Source of the DNA: Sciurus carolinensis
Lineage: Eukaryota; Chordata; Mammalia; Rodentia; Sciuridae
NCBI RefSeq assembly: GCF_902686445.1
Contig: NC_062232.1
Location: forward strand, 69,023,440-69,087,439
Direction of reading: 5' to 3'
Length of the DNA: 64,000 bases
Shown here: piece by piece, positions 1-13,653 of the stretch
Position numbering within the stretch: the stretch's first letter is position 1
How the letters are laid out: the number at the start of each line of letters is the position of its first letter
Notes under the pieces: generated by a model
The model's input: the letters and a program-made list of their open reading frames with translations, nothing else
What the model was told of the DNA's origin: nothing
Databases searched by the model: none
Translations under genes and position numbers: made by a program

Positions 1-194
1 GAATGTTATATAAATGAAATAAAACTGTTCTATTAAAAAAACTTTCTGAACCTTCACTGCTAGGGCAATACTATTGATAAAGTATGCATAACTGACTCAT
101 TTCTGCTCTAATAATAATGCCATCATGGATAAAATTTTATAAATGTTATTCATCAAGTATAATGTAAAATGTTTTTCTTATGTCATATGAGATT

Positions 195-345
195 TAATCC
201 CCTCAAGATCTATAAGGGTTAATGTTTACACATGAGGAAACAGGATCAGAAAAATCAAAGGACTGGCCCGAAAACATTTGACCACTAAGTGACAAAGCTG
301 GAGTTCAAACCAGGTTCTACCTCTAGTAACTGAGATTATGTCACT
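195..345 (-). repeat. MIR SINE relic
   Basis: On the plus strand the reverse of the MIR core is readable: an 'acatgaggaaac' block, then a degraded 'cttgcccaaggtcac' block, then 'aaagctggagttcaaacca'. These follow the order expected for an inverted MIR. The copy is old and has no clear ends or TSDs. The assignment rests on recalled consensus. Confidence 0.6.
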
Positions 346-1119
346 AAAAAGGCCACCCATGGGTCTTCTTTGGCAGGTGTCAAGCATGCAATGGTCACAA
401 ATGTAAAGTGTAATTTTAAAATATTTAAATGTCAATATAAATAAACAATAGAACCAGTCCAACCTCAGAGATTATTTCTCCCAGCCCCTCATTTTACTAA
501 GAAAGAAATTCTGACCCAGACCTGGGAAGTGAGTGAACTAAATGAGAAGAAAATGATTCCGTCTGTTTCCCTTTTAATTCTCTAACAGTGCTAAGGTTAG
601 AAAAAAAACTGTAATTTCCTTTGTGTGCACATTTTAGGTCAAGATGAAAAATTATTCTCTGTGAACCACATCATTGGTATTGCAAACCAAGAGAAAAGTT
701 GGCATATGGGAGAACATAACTTTGAAGACAGTAAAAGAGGAAGATTTTCATGACTAAATAGGGTGTATCCATTCTCTCCTACCTGTAATCTACTTCCAAG
801 AATATCTATTCAGGGCTCAGTTCCAGGAATACAACCCTCAACAGCAGGAAATGATACATCAGTGTAAAGGGGTTTAGCATTATTCCCTGAAACAAAGCAC
901 TCTACTTAAATATTTCACAGAAACATTATTTAAATTGGTCTACTATATCCTGTTAACCAGCTGATTATTCCTGACCTATACATAATGTATTAGGAAAGAA
1001 AAACTAAAACAAAATGGGACATTAAAAAAAGCATTCTGTTCATATATAAGGTTGTCTTCTGGGTTTTCCCAGCTTTATTAGCCCTCTACTTAGACTAAAC
1101 AAGAAGGACACTATCATTT

Positions 1120-1325
1120 TCTGTGCACTAATTATAATAGTCAAGTACAGTGCATACATTATATCACTCAATTCCATAACAACCCAATATAGTAGGTAAT
1201 ATTATCTCCACAGATGAAGATATAAACCAAGATAATTTAAATAACTAAATTGATAGTGTTGGAACTGTGAGATGAGCCAAAGCTGGTCTCCATACTAAGT
1301 ATTACTACCATGCTGCCTATGTTGA
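1120..1325 (-). repeat. MIR SINE relic
   Basis: The plus strand shows 'ataacaacccaatatagtag' followed by 'tattatctccacagatgaag', which matches the reverse of the MIR 3' half. A degraded 'agccaaagctggtctc' block follows about 70 bases later, as expected for the central part. Ends are approximate. Confidence 0.65.
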
Positions 1326-4300
1326 GGGAGATCTTGCAAATACCTGACCAAAAAATTAAAATGAATCAAAAAGAAGAAAGGCACTGCCAGGTAAATCTCA
1401 TTTCTTTATTTTGTTGCCTGTGTCATCATTTCTTCAACCAAGATGCTAATTAATGGCAGTTCTTGCAATTTAAAGGAAAGTAATTCAGCATTAAGAATTT
1501 TTCTCCTTGCTTCTTTTCTTACAAGTTTTGCACTTCTTCTAATTACAGCTATGAAATAAGTACAACTTAACTTTAATTCTGTTGTTTCTCAGTTCTGAAG
1601 ATACCTAAATCATTAAAGAGTTTTGTTGTTGTTCTTCTTCTTCTTCATTCAGGATTTGCTTCTTTAATAGTACATTAAATTTATGCATGCCTAGAGTTTT
1701 AAATAAAGATTTATCTGTCCTCTTCCTAATCATGAATCCAACTTCTTTTAAATCAATTAAGTAAACCACTTTGGAGCCCATCTACTAAATCCTTTGTAGA
1801 TAAAAGTCTTTGAACTTTATATCTTATGAAATAACCCAAAATATGCAATTAATAGCCTACTGGTCTCTAAAGTAGGTAGCTTTCTGATATTTGGGGAGGT
1901 AACAATTATTTCTGTGCAGTTTGCTAACAGATACTTAAGTAAAACATCAATATTTTATGTTTACATTCCTGTTGCCATGTTTTCAATTATTTCTAGAACT
2001 TAATAAAAATCATTTATGATGCTCAAAACACTAAACCATTGAAGTTAAAAGAAAAAAATATTAATCTAGCATTCACAGGTGGTTCCTGTCATACAAAAAA
2101 ATGAACATTTTAAACAGAGCTACTAATACATCTGTGCTTAAAAGAGCTTATGGGAGGTGCAGAAATTTAGATCATCCTTATTTGGGAAATAGTTTGCTGA
2201 GGTAACTTTTGTTTAATGTAGAACTTTAAGTTTGATCTTTTGGTAATTAAATTATATAGGCATAACGTTTAAGCAACAAACAGAAGAACAAAAGCCTCAT
2301 TTCAATGTAGTCTAATAATGTTTCAAAGTTAAGCTCCATCTTGCGTATAATTATAATGCCTTTTAACAGGGATTTTCTGTTGAATAACATTAATAAAACT
2401 GATTTATTCATGAGTATTTCAGAATTTTGAATAATCACATAATTATCATATTTACTTTAACATGAAAAATGAATAAAAATCCAATAGAAATACCAGGTGA
2501 GTTAAAACAATGTTCCAGAAAAAGGAAATCCAAAATGCATTCAAGAGTAATTACCTTTGGTAAGTAAAGTTCAGTCATTAGGGAAAGAGGGATTTAACAC
2601 TAGCCAAATTTTAGAAATCATCAACAAAATGATACTCAAATTTACTATAAGACTCTGAAAAAGAAAAAGAAAAGACGTTTTTTCTTGTTGCTATTAAAAA
2701 GTACAGTTCAGTAATTACTTATTCAATCTTTGGAGTTAGACCTAGGTAGCTGTGACTGGGAAATTTAACCTCTTCACCAGTGGTTTTTCGCCTGTAAAAT
2801 TTACTATTAATTGAGATATCATTTTAAAGTTCTTAGCATGTTGCTTCCAAGTTGTTACTACTGAATTTATATTTTGTAGTAATTATTTTGAAATAATAAT
2901 TGTAATAAATGGGCATCTATTTTAGCTCCATGCATCAAGAAAGACATATATAAGAAAAAATATTCATTACCTATATAGGTCACTAAAATACTGGAACTTA
3001 AAATACCTTCTCCCAATTAATTAAGGAGCTTACTGTGCATCAGGATGATTCTCTCATTCTGAAATAAGTTGACTATTATGGGTGGGTTCTTGAGAGATTT
3101 CCAGAATTAGGGTAATATCTTCCAATGCTATACATCATATTCTTATGATTGCAATGGTTTGTTCCAGGTAACTTTGCATCTACTTCTCAGGCTTAGAAAT
3201 CATTAGTTTCTCTCATTATTCCAAGGGAAATAATTCATCAAGGTAGACAGGACTAAAATATGGTAATATTTTGGATAAGTTATTAAAGTTGATAACTAGA
3301 GGATATAATAAATGAGGTAACTTTTATTTTGAGAAGTTTAACTCCTCTGGTTATTGACTGATGCTACAGTTTATGTATTGGAAATAAAACATAAATGTAA
3401 CTTTCATATTAAATTGATGTTACTCAATAATATTTAATAGAAGCAAATTAAGTGTGAGTTTATGAGCAAGTGCCATATAATACTTCTTTTGCTAAGTGTT
3501 AAGTAATTTGTTATTGTTATTGTTATTCTATATTGAATGAAAAAATATTGTCGGTAAATTTTAATATACTGCTGTAACAGATAGGCTATGAAAAAGGACA
3601 ATACCTTGTCACATCATATATATATCAAAAGTATAGTACTCAAGCAGAGCCATGGGAAAATGAATGAATGAGTACAGCAAGTAAACAACCAAGTGAAGTC
3701 CGGAAATATTGGTTCTGGAATACTAAGAACTGATTAAAGAAGTGGTCTGCACAATGCCCAGCACAGGGCAACATGGAGGCAGAGAGGAAGCTCCCTTCTT
3801 TAGAATTGAAAGAGAAAACCTGGGTGAATTCAAGAACTGCAGATTTCACTATCTGGCACTCACATAAATGAACAGAAAGGAGATTTGAATCTTGCATAAT
3901 GAGCTGGTGCAAGAGAAGACATTACCATGTCCAGATAGCTTTCAATGAGAAATGGATAGGAGAGCCATCTTAAAATGGGCTTCATTGTACAGATGCTCTG
4001 TGTGGGCATCAAAAACTATTCAGTGTTTTTGGTGTTCCCAAACCCAATGATCCCCTTTTTTTCCCTTCTTTCTCATTGGAGTGGTGCTGACTACCTTAAG
4101 TCTCTGTCTAGGCTCAACATGGATCTATTGAGTATTTAGAGCAGAGAAAGGAAGAACATATTTACCTTTGGAATTGGCAATATAAACTTTGTGATGAGGA
4201 GCAAAACACCGTGGTTGTGAATATGGGACAGGACTGATTATGAGAGAAATGTGACTTGGTTTGGTGAAAAGCTTGCTGTTCACGGTACTCTACTTGGGCT

Positions 4301-5549
4301 CTGACCCTGAACACCTGACATCCTCCCCCACATTTTAGAGGCATTGGAGGATTTGCCACCACCATTTGGTAACTTCAAACACACAGACATACACAAGCAG
4401 AGTACATGGATTGAGGCTATGGGGGTGGTGGGCAGCACCATCTGGAATAGTCAGTAGGCTATAAAAGGGAGATGGTTGACTAGTGGTTCCTACTACAGCC
4501 ATACCTCCAATTCCCAGGTATACAGAAACAGAATTATTAAGGGTGGATTCAGTTCTGCAGCAGACAACATTTCTCAAATACTTGCTGGAAGACAAGGACA
4601 GATAAAGCTCAGCATACACATTCTCCTAACAGGTTTGGCCCATTTGAGTAAGGGCTGAGAATGAACAAACTGTAAAAAGATTATCTCCCAGAAACCTCCT
4701 TATAGCTGCAAGATTCTAAAATCAAAGCTTCAGAAAAAAAATGCCAGCAGTTTTAGTGCCTCAACTAGAAGGAATGTAAATTTTTTCATTGTTGTATTTG
4801 GATTCTGTAAGCTCTTTTCATGTGTCTTTACTCTTTGTTTTTGTCATATTTCTAATTTTATGTATTTTTTGATTAAGTGGAATTTTTCTTACTACATCTT
4901 TGCTTCTAATTCATTTTTATTCCTCATTATTCCTTTTTCTACTATATCACCTCACTTCCTTCCTTCCACTTTTGTTTTCATCTCGTCAAGGAGAAATCTT
5001 ACTCTTTATGTTTTTTATTGCATTCTTTTTTTGGTAAATTGCTCTGCTCTGTTTTCCTGCATTATTTGGTATTACATAGTTCTATCTAATTTTAGGTGTT
5101 TCTCTTCAATTAATTGAATTTTTCTTGATATCTAATTTCTTTTTTCTCACCTCTATTCTCCTAACTTCTCTTTTTTCCTTAATTACCTCACCATTTCCTT
5201 CTGTCCCTCTTCTCTATCCTCCATTATTGTCTGTTTTCTTTTTCTTTTTTCAAATATAATTTAGTATTAAATATGTTATCAATCATGCTTAACTTTTTAA
5301 TCTATTCTATATAACTTCTCACACACTTTTTTTTTGCTTAGTAGAATTGTACAGGTCATTAGTTTTTAAATGTATGCTGATATATGATTATCTCTTAAAT
5401 TACCATTGTTACTGGTGATTGTTCTCTCCTCCCATAGTGGTACTGGTGGTTAGAGATAGCACTTTCATTACTTTTATTGGATGTTTTGACACAAGGATAT
5501 ACCCCTAGTCTGGGGCACATTTTAAAGGTTTAACTTGTTACTAAAAATA
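1326..5549. other. AT-rich intergenic stretch, nothing firmly identified
   Basis: I see no gene here. The small open frames (63 to 94 codons) have low-complexity or unremarkable translations. The interval 4020-4660 is somewhat less AT-rich and could hold an old repeat that I cannot name. The interval 4780-5330 is strongly T/C-rich on the plus strand and could be very old inverted L1 or simple pyrimidine-rich sequence. Short TTA and TTC runs occur near 3510 and 1635. Confidence 0.5.
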
Positions 5550-5689
5550 CCCTCAAATAAAAGAAGACTATGAATTTATCACAGTGAATGCACAAAAAAC
5601 AGAAATGCACAGGATCACAGAAAACATGATGGCACAAGCCAAAAAGATGCTTCAAAAAGAAGATAAACTCCCAATAACTGAATACACAA

Positions 5690-6580
5690 ATATCAAAGTG
5701 AATGAAATGCCAGAGAAGAATTCCAAAAGAACTTAGGAATGAACTAAGGCAGAAAATACAGGATATGTATTTTCAATAGAGATAGAGATTCTGAAAAAGA
5801 ACCAAATATAAATCTTGAAAATGAAAATCACAATAAGATAAATTTTAAAAAAGTCCTTGAAAGTATCTCCAACAATATTAGATCAAGGAGAAGACAGAAT
5901 TTCAGGTCTTGAAGACAAGATGAATGTACTTGAACATTCAGACAGAATTATAGGAAAAAAAATGACATGATCAGAATTTATGAGAATTTAGGAACATTAA
6001 GAGACCTAACAAGGTTCATAGATATTGAGGAAGGCATGCAGAAATGGGCTAGAGGAAGTGATAATGTGTTCAGTAAAATAATAGCCTCAAATTTTTCAAA
6101 TCTTGGGAATGAGATAGGCATCTATGTACTGGGGACTTTTCAAACCCCAAGTAGAGGAGACCAGAAAAGAACATGACATGGTATTGTTAATGCCACAAAT
6201 CCAGGATGGAGAATTTTAAACTTATAAGAGAGAAATTCCAGGTTGATTATAAATGAAAGTCAATCAAAATAATAGCATATTTTTAGCACTAAAACCTGAA
6301 GTCCAGGATGGCACCAACCAATGTATTTCAATCTCTGAAAGAAAATAAGTGAACCTAGGTAGCTATACTAGCAACCCTATCATTCAGAATTAAAGGAGAC
6401 AAAAAATATTTCCAAGATAAGCATAAGAAAATTAATTCATGACTACTAAGTGAGCACTGCAAAAGATCTTTAAAGGAATTTTACACAGAAGATGAAAACT
6501 ACCAAGAGGTATCAAGAAGATTAAACCTCATAATAAAAGTAAATAGGCAAATGAGAATTAGGATCAAATAAGACATTAAG
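5690..6580 (+). pseudogene. L1 ORF1 relic (RNA-binding protein), broken
   Basis: L1 ORF1p is the trimeric RNA-binding chaperone of the L1 particle. The readable 69-codon stretch at 5967-6176 corresponds to the segment just after the coiled coil, where an 'IEEG' block precedes the 'NEIISENFPNL'-type segment of younger L1s. The following bases keep the 'cccaggatggcacca' to 'cagataagca' landmarks of the C-terminal part. Stops and frameshifts occur throughout, so it is non-functional. Confidence 0.65.
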
Positions 6581-6590
6581 AAAAACACAA

Positions 6591-9500
6591 AATGACAGAA
6601 AGTAATGCATACCTCTCCATAATAACATTAAATGTGAATGGTATCAATCTCCAATTAAGATACAGACTGGCAAATAAGATTAAAAATAAGCCTGAACTGT
6701 ATGTTCCCCAAAAGAAATATGCCTCATGGGCAAAGTAATCCACCAACTGAAAATGAAAGTATAAAAAGTGATAGTTCAAGCAAATTAAACCTGAAAGCAA
6801 GCAAGAGCAGGTATTCTAATATCTGACAAAGCATACTTAAAGTCAATACTATTTAGAAAACACAAAGGTCACAGTAATAAGTAAAAGGAAGAATTCAACA
6901 AAAATACGTAATGGCTATAAATATTTATTTTCCAAACATTGGTTCACCTAATTTTATAAAACAAACACTAATTGACATAAAAGAAATAAAATAATAGTGA
7001 GTTATTTGAATATTCTTCTTGGCATGGGGATATAGCTCAGTTGGTAGGTGCTTGCCTTGCATGCACGAGGCCTTGGGTTCAATCTCCAGAACCACAAAAA
7101 AAAATCTTAAATATTCTTCTCTCATTAATAGATAAATCTTCTAGGTATAAATAATCAAAATTATTATAGAGTTAAAATACTATAGAATAAATGTACTTAA
7201 GAGACATCTATAGAATATTTCATCTAACAACAGTTCAATACATATTCTTTTCATTTTTTTTTTGCAACTTTCTCCAAAACAGATCACATTTTAGGCCACA
7301 AAGCAAGTCCTGGCAAATATCAAAAAAGTGAAATGATACCTTGCATCTCATCAGGTAATAATGGAATGAAATTAGAAATCAACGAGAACTTCAGAAACTA
7401 TAAATATACATGAAGATTGAAAATTACACTTTTGAATGGAAGTGGGCCTCAAGGAAATCAGATGTGAACTGAAGATATTCTTAGAATCAAATAAGAGTGA
7501 AAACACAATATAGCAGAATCTCTGGAACACAACAAAAGTGATTCTGAGAGAAAAGTTTATAGCTATGCATGCCTACATAAAATAATCATAATGACTGCAA
7601 ATTTATAACTTCAAAATATATCTAGGTCTTAAAAAAAAAGAATTAACCATCCCAAAAACAAGTAGAAAGAAACAAAGTTAAGAGCTAAAACTAAATAGAG
7701 GCTGAAATAAAAATATAAAAGATCATTGAAGGAGTTGTTCTTTCAAAGAGTAAACAAAATTGATAAATCTTTGTTCAAACTAACTAAAAGAAAAATAACA
7801 CACCATACTAATAAAATCACAGACAAAATGTAGATATCACTATAGACACTATAGAAATCCAGAGAATCATTAGGCACTATTTTGAAAACTTATATTACAA
7901 TATGTTGGAAAATCAAGAGAAAAAATGTGAATGGATTTCTAGACACATATGACATACCAAAATGAATCCAACAGAAACAGAAGACCTAAATGGAACAATA
8001 ATAAGCAAGAAGCAAAAATCAGAAACACAAAACCTTCTAACAAGGAAGAGCCACATGAATTCTCAGGTGAAGTCTAAAAAAACTAATACAAATACCCTTC
8101 AAATTATTCCATAAAAAAGAAAGAGAGGGAACACCTTCACATTCATTCTGCAAAGCCAATATCACCCTGATACTCAAACTGGAGAAGCACATTTGAAGGA
8201 AAAAAACTATAGACCAATATCCTTAAAAATAATAGATTTAAAAATCTTTAATAAAACTGGATAAAACTTCATGTATGTGACAACACATGAAGAAGACTGT
8301 ACATCATAATCCAGTTCGTTTCCACCCAGGGTCACAAGTATGGTTCAACACACAAAAATCAATAACTATAATTCATCATAGAAAAAGAATAAAAAGGAAT
8401 AAATCACATGATTATTCCAATTAGACACATACACAAATACCCTTTGAGAAAATTGAACACCCCTTCATGATCAAAGTCCTGAAGAAACTAGGGGTAGAAT
8501 GAAACTTACCTCAACATCACAAAGGCTATATATGACAAATCCAAAGCCAACATCATAGACAATGGAGAAAAACTGAAAGCATATTCCTCCAAACACAGTA
8601 ACAAGACAATGATGTCTATTCCCAACATTCCTGTTCAAAAAAATAATTGAAATTTAAGCCAGAGCAATTTCAATTAGGCAAGTGGAATAAATAAAAAGGT
8701 TATAAACAGGGAAAAATAAATCAAATGATCATATTTACAGATGATATAATTCTATAATTAGAAAGTTTCACCAGAAGTCTTCTCTGATGATTTCAGCAAA
8801 GTAGCAAGATTCAAAATTAACTTAATCAACATATTTTCTATAAAACAATAGTGTATCTGCTGATAAATAAATCAAGAAAAAATACATTGGCAATAGCTAA
8901 AAAGTAGTTTGGAAAAATACAGCATAAGAAGTGAAAGAACTCTACAAGGAAATTTACAGAACACTGAAAAATTATACCACCACATGGAAAGCCCCACATG
9001 TTCATGAACAGGTAAATTTATACTGGTAAAATTGTTAAAATTGTCATACATCCAAAAGGGATTCAATAAAATTCTCATCAAAATACCAATATTTTTTGTC
9101 AGAATTTGAAAAAATAACCCTGAAATTAGTACAGAAGATTAAAAACTTCAGAATAACCAAAAAAAAAAAAAAACTTATATGCAATTTCAAATTATATTAC
9201 AAAGTCATAGTAACAAAACAGCATGGTACTGTCATGAACATAGACAAATAAAACAGTGAAGCAGAATGGAAGACACACAGACAAATCCGTGCAGCCACAT
9301 TTTTTATTTACATCTTTGACAAAAGTGTCAAAAATATATGTTGATGAATAGACAGTCTTTTAAACAAGTGATACTGGGTAAAATGGGTATTGGTATGTAC
9401 AAGATTGAAACTAGATATCCTTCCCCCTGCACAAAAGTCAACTAAAATGGATTGAAGACCTAGGAATAATACCAAAATCTTTTCAAGTGATAGAAGGAAA

Positions 9501-9802
9501 ATTAGGAAAAATATTCCAACATATGCAGCATTGGCAGTGACTTCTTCAATGGGACTCCTATAGCTCAGGAAATAATACAAAGTAGAAAAAAATGAGGTGA
9601 CGTTAAATCAAAAAGCTGTACAGAAATAGAACAGTTAGCTGAAGATATAGCCTACAAAATAGAATAAAATTTTTGCTAGCTATTCTTCTTACAGAAGATT
9701 AATATCTGGAATATATAATGAACTAAAAAAATGTCAACACTAAAAAAATCACCCAACAAATAGATGGTCAAATGAACTAAAGTGAAACTTCTCAAAGAAG
9801 TG
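6591..9802 (+). pseudogene. L1 ORF2 relic (endonuclease / reverse transcriptase), broken
   Basis: The start is recognisable from 'acattaaatgtgaatggtat', the beginning of the endonuclease domain. Downstream landmarks include a degraded reverse-transcriptase core near 8160-8760, with 'gatgatataattctat' corresponding to the catalytic Asp-Asp motif. C-terminal sequence reaches 'gaacttctcaaagaag' near 9785-9800. It has many stops and frameshifts. Compared with L1-A the divergence is large, implying a much earlier insertion. Confidence 0.75.
7020..7105 (+). repeat. ID-type tRNA-derived SINE with TSDs
   Basis: The body begins 'ggcatggggatatagctcag' and ends in a short A run. The A box ('tagctcagttgg') and B box ('gggttcaatc') of the internal RNA polymerase III promoter are both visible. 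It is flanked by perfect 11-bp direct repeats, 'aatattcttct' at 7009-7019 and 7110-7120. It interrupts the old L1 ORF2, so it is younger than that element. Confidence 0.92.
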
Positions 9803-10642
9803 TCTGGTAGAGTTTTCTGCAGGATGAGAGATAGGGGTTTAATTTCATTTTGCTGCATATGGATTTCTAGTTTTCCCAGGACCATTTGTTGAAGAGGTTA
9901 TCTTTTCTCCATTGTATGTTTCTGGCACCTATGTCTAGTATGAGATAACTGTATTTATGTGGGTTTGTCTATGTGTCCTCTATTGTCTACCATTGGTCTA
10001 CCTGTCTACTTTGATGCCAATACCATGCCTTTTCTATTACTATTGCTCTGTAGTATAATTTAATATCTGGTATTGTGATACCTCCTGCTTCACTCTTCTG
10101 GCTAAGAATTGCTTTTGCTATTCTGGGTCTCTTATGCTTCCAAATGAATTTTATGATTGCTTTCTCTATTTCTATGAGGAACATCATTGGGATTTTATTT
10201 GTAATTGCATTGAATCTGTATAGCTCTTTTGTTAGTATGGCCATTTTGACAATATTAATTCTGCCTATCCAAGAACATGGGAGATCTTTCCATCTTCTAA
10301 GGTTTTCTTTAATTTCTTTCTTTAGTGTTCTGTAGTTTTCATTGTAGAGGTCTTTCACTTCTTTTGTGAGATTGATTCCCAAGTATTTTATTTTTTTCGA
10401 AGCTATTGTGAATGGGGTAGTTTTCCTAACTTCTCTTTCAGAGAATTCATCACTTATGAATAAAAATGCATTAGATTTATGAGCATTGATCTTATATCCT
10501 GCTACTTTACTGAATTCACTTATGCGTTCCAAACATTTTCTGGTGAAATTTCCCAGTACCTCTAAATATATAATCATGTTATCAGCAAATAGGGATAGTT
10601 TGAGTTCTTCTTTTCCTATTCATATCCCTTTAATTTCCTTGG
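9803..10642 (-). mobile_element. Younger L1 fragment (internal ORF2 piece), inverted
   Basis: This minus-strand L1 segment is close to L1-A and L1-C in sequence. It is truncated at both ends, with neither a 5'UTR nor a poly-A tail. On the minus strand, 9987-10577 reads as 196 codons of ORF2 running from just after the catalytic Asp-Asp region through the thumb and connection segment. It sits directly against the old plus-strand L1 on its left and a SINE fragment on its right. No TSD was found, so it may be a rearranged or twice-truncated insertion. Confidence 0.85.
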
Positions 10643-10712
10643 TTGGTGTCAAACTTCAATCCTCCTGCCAAACCACTGGGATTACAGGCATGTGCCACCA
10701 AGCTTGGCTTGA
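10643..10712 (-). repeat. B1/7SL-like SINE fragment
   Basis: The plus strand reads 'aatcctcctgcc', then 'actgggattacaggcatgtg' and 'ccaccaagcttggct', the reverse complement of the start of a 7SL-derived SINE. Only about 70 bp remain, and it directly abuts the L1 fragment. Confidence 0.7.
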
Positions 10713-12084
10713 TAAGTTTCTAATAGTGCTTTTCCTGATAGTCAGGCATATGTATTGTGTATGCTCTTTAAAGAATCAATGTTCATTCCATCGTTTGGCT
10801 CTCGTCATTCCTTAAGTGTAATTAACTGAAAGGTCTTACTAGAGTTTCATGGATCCTATTGGAAAATATGACATCCTAAATCAGAGAAGCTGAAGAGGGC
10901 ATTACTCAAAGACATAGCAGTAGTTCAAATACCAGTGTGAGCCCCAAATGTCACAGGTTGAAACAATGAGTTCCAAATGAGGTGAGTCAAATTATAGGAA
11001 AAGAATTCTGAACTGAGGAAAACTGAATCTTTTAGCGTAGACTTAACTTTCCTGATTTGACTATGGAGGGATCTATTATATTCATTGTAGTGAACAGTGA
11101 TTGTGCCTGATCCTTTTTTTTTTTTTTTTTTTTAATGCAGGAGTTGTTTACTTATTTTGTTAGACATTAGGACTTTGAACGTGTAATAACTGAAAGAAAA
11201 CTTTTCCTTAAGATATTAAAAGGATGTTTTCAGAGTATATTTGCTTCTAAACTTATGTAATGATCTTTTTTTCTGAAGGGATAATGCCACATTCAGAAAA
11301 TATGCAAAAATGTCAAATATATGAAGAGTTGTCTATTCCAAGGCCTCCATATTGTCTGCATAAGTTAGCACAAGGAAAAAAAAAAAAAAAAAACTACGTA
11401 CCTAAGGAACTTACTACAGGCACATTTACATAATGTAAGTTGTCATCCAAATTTTTCTTATTCCAGAGCCCAAGCAATTTCATGATGCAAATGCGGTTTT
11501 CTATAGAATAACTATTATTTTCAAATCACTTTGAAGATTCTTAGAACCACCACACAAGGTAATAAAGACTGCTGCCATCATGAAAGGCGCAGCATTTTGC
11601 TTTTATGGAAATACTTATTCTGTAAATGAATTTGCCTTATCAGCATTTCTAAAACTATTGTCTATGGCTTTACTGATATTCTACAAAATATTGCTTCTGA
11701 TAAATAATCATTTCACATCAAATCAAGTTGGACAATAAGCCAAAGTTCATGGAATTTACTAGTTATATCATGTTCATCACCATACTATGGCTGGTATTTT
11801 GATAGAAGAGTAGAATGACCTTTTGAAGATTCAGTTACATAACAAGCTAAGTACTATTATTTTGCAGGCTTAGACATGATTGCACTTGACAGCGTTTATA
11901 ATCTAAATCGGCATTGACTATATCATACTATTTCTCCCATAGAAAAATTCTTTACCCAGATTTCAAGAAGGGAAAATGGAAATTATACTATTTACTATTG
12001 ACCCTAGTGACTCACTAGAGAATTTCTCCTCCCTGTCCCTGAGAACTCAGGTTCTACTAACATGGAAATCTTGGTTACAAAGGG
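10713..12084. other. Intergenic stretch, no gene seen
   Basis: AT-rich sequence with a T run near 11116-11136 and an A run near 11376-11395. These could mark tails of undated retroinsertions, but no body that I recognise lies beside them. No coding potential is supported. Confidence 0.5.
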
Positions 12085-12315
12085 AAGAATTTTTCCACCA
12101 GGAGACACAGCCATGATTGAAATGAAGTGGAAGCCAAGATTGTTCTTCATCTACTTGGGACTCCTCAATTTTCTGAATCAACAACAGCCAAGGAAGACAG
12201 TTACAGTATGGCTAGCATGACTATTGGTGATTACCAGGGGGAAATTAGCCCACTTTTCCATAATGGATGTAAGGAATATAATGCTTGGAACTTAAGAGGT
12301 CCCTTAGGATATTAG
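12085..12315 (+). pseudogene. dUTPase-like domain relic, probably from an ERV-L-type element
   Basis: A 62-codon frame at 12127-12315 contains 'DYQGEI' followed by an 'F-H-N-G' segment. This resembles the conserved dUTPase motif built around an Asp-Tyr-x-Gly core (substrate pocket). ERV-L-type retroelements carry a dUTPase after integrase, and upstream bases fit the approach to this motif. No LTR or pol is visible beside it. It is a short, broken fossil. The assignment is inferred from motif resemblance only. Confidence 0.5.
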
Positions 12316-12465
12316 CATTAAATCAACATCATTCTTTGATTTTATCTTTATTTAATTAATCTATGGTATATTATTTATAATTTCTTTCTTTCTGTTAATT
12401 TTAGGTTTAATTTGTTCTACTTTTTCTTGTTCCTTAAGTTATAAAGTTTGACCATTAACTGGAGA

Positions 12466-12697
12466 ATTTTTTTGGGGGGGTGCACAGAAAATTGAACCCA
12501 AGGGCACTTCACCACTGAGCTATATTCACAGTACTTATTTTTATTTTGTTTTCTTAATTTTGAGCCAGGGTCTCACTTAGTTGATTAGAAACTCACTAAG
12601 TTGCTGAGGCTGGTCTTGAACGTGCGACATGCAATCTTCTTTCCTCAGTATATCAAGTTGCTTGGATTACTGGTGTGTGCCACCAATGCCAGCAAGA
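12466..12697 (-). repeat. Composite ID/B1-like SINE
   Basis: In reverse orientation it has an ID-like part ('attgaacccaagggcacttc', 'ccactgagct'), a linker with 'agggtctcac', and a 7SL-like part ending 'attactggtgtgtgccacca'. This two-part architecture is the B4-like type common in squirrels. It interrupts an AT-rich region beside an old inverted L1. Confidence 0.8.
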
Positions 12698-12843
12698 TCT
12701 TTATTTTTAATTGTATATGCTCTTAAAGCAGTAACCTTCATTTTTAGCACTGATTTTGCTATATCCCATAATTTTTGGTATTTTTTGTTTTTATTTTCAT
12801 TTGTCAAAGTATATTCTGATGTGCCTTTTATTTATTTATTTAT

Positions 12844-12893
12844 TGGTACCAGGGATTCAACCAGAGGGGCTTAACCACTGAGGCATGCACCAC
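12844..12893 (-). repeat. Short SINE fragment
   Basis: 'tggtaccagggattcaacca' followed by 'cttaaccactgaggcatgc' is the reverse of an ID-like SINE start. Only about 50 bp are present. Confidence 0.6.
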
Positions 12894-13653
12894 CAAAAAT
12901 GACTTCCATTTTGCCTTTTGTCTTCATCTTGATACAGGGTTTTTTTAAGAGCATATTTTTAAATTTTCACATATTTGTAGATTTTTCAATTTTCCTTCAG
13001 CTATTGTTTTCTAGTTTCATTTCTGTTATGATCAGAAATGATACAGTTCATAATTTCAGTATTTTCAATTTCTTAAGATTTATTTTGTGACAGAACATGT
13101 AATCTATCCTGTAGAGTTTTCCTTGTGCACATGAGAAGAATATATATTCTCGGTATACATATTGTTGGTGAATGCAATGTTCTGTATATTTCTTTTAGGT
13201 TCAATTAGTCTATCTTATTGTTCAAACACTCTATTTCTTTATCAATATTCTAGATGGTTTGTCTTATCCATTATTGAATGTATTGAAGTCCCTCTACTAT
13301 TATCGAGTTGCTGTCTGTTTTTTCCTTAAATTGAGACAAAATTTCTTTCATACATTTAGGATCTCTTATATTTGATGAATAAATGAACAGAATGGTTGTA
13401 CCTTCTTGGTGAATCTCTTACACTTACATAATCTCCTTTGTCTCCTTTACAAGTTTTTACGTTAAAGTAGAATTTATCTGATATTAACATATTTGCCACT
13501 GTTTTCATTTATATGCAATATTTTTAATTCATTTACTTTCAGTGTATATGTATTCTTAAATCTAAACTGAGTGTGTTCTCCAAACCATATTATTGGATAC
13601 TATTTCATTATTTACTCAGCAAAACTATGTCTTTGGGGAGTTTATTCCATGTA

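Larger units (their letters stand above)
5550..9802 (+). mobile_element. Old, degraded L1 LINE
   Basis: This is a heavily decayed L1 in plus orientation with ORF1-like sequence followed by ORF2-like sequence. It is much more diverged than the other L1s here: no open frame longer than about 70 codons survives. An ID SINE interrupts it at 7020-7105. At its right edge it is abutted by a younger inverted L1 fragment near 9803, and no poly-A tail is seen there, so the 3' end is lost or displaced. Confidence 0.8.

Noticed and set aside
7021..7100. tRNA gene candidate from the A and B box
   Set aside because: It is an ID SINE with an A tail and TSDs, and no cloverleaf can be drawn. The same applies to 40604-40691 and 41202-41349.
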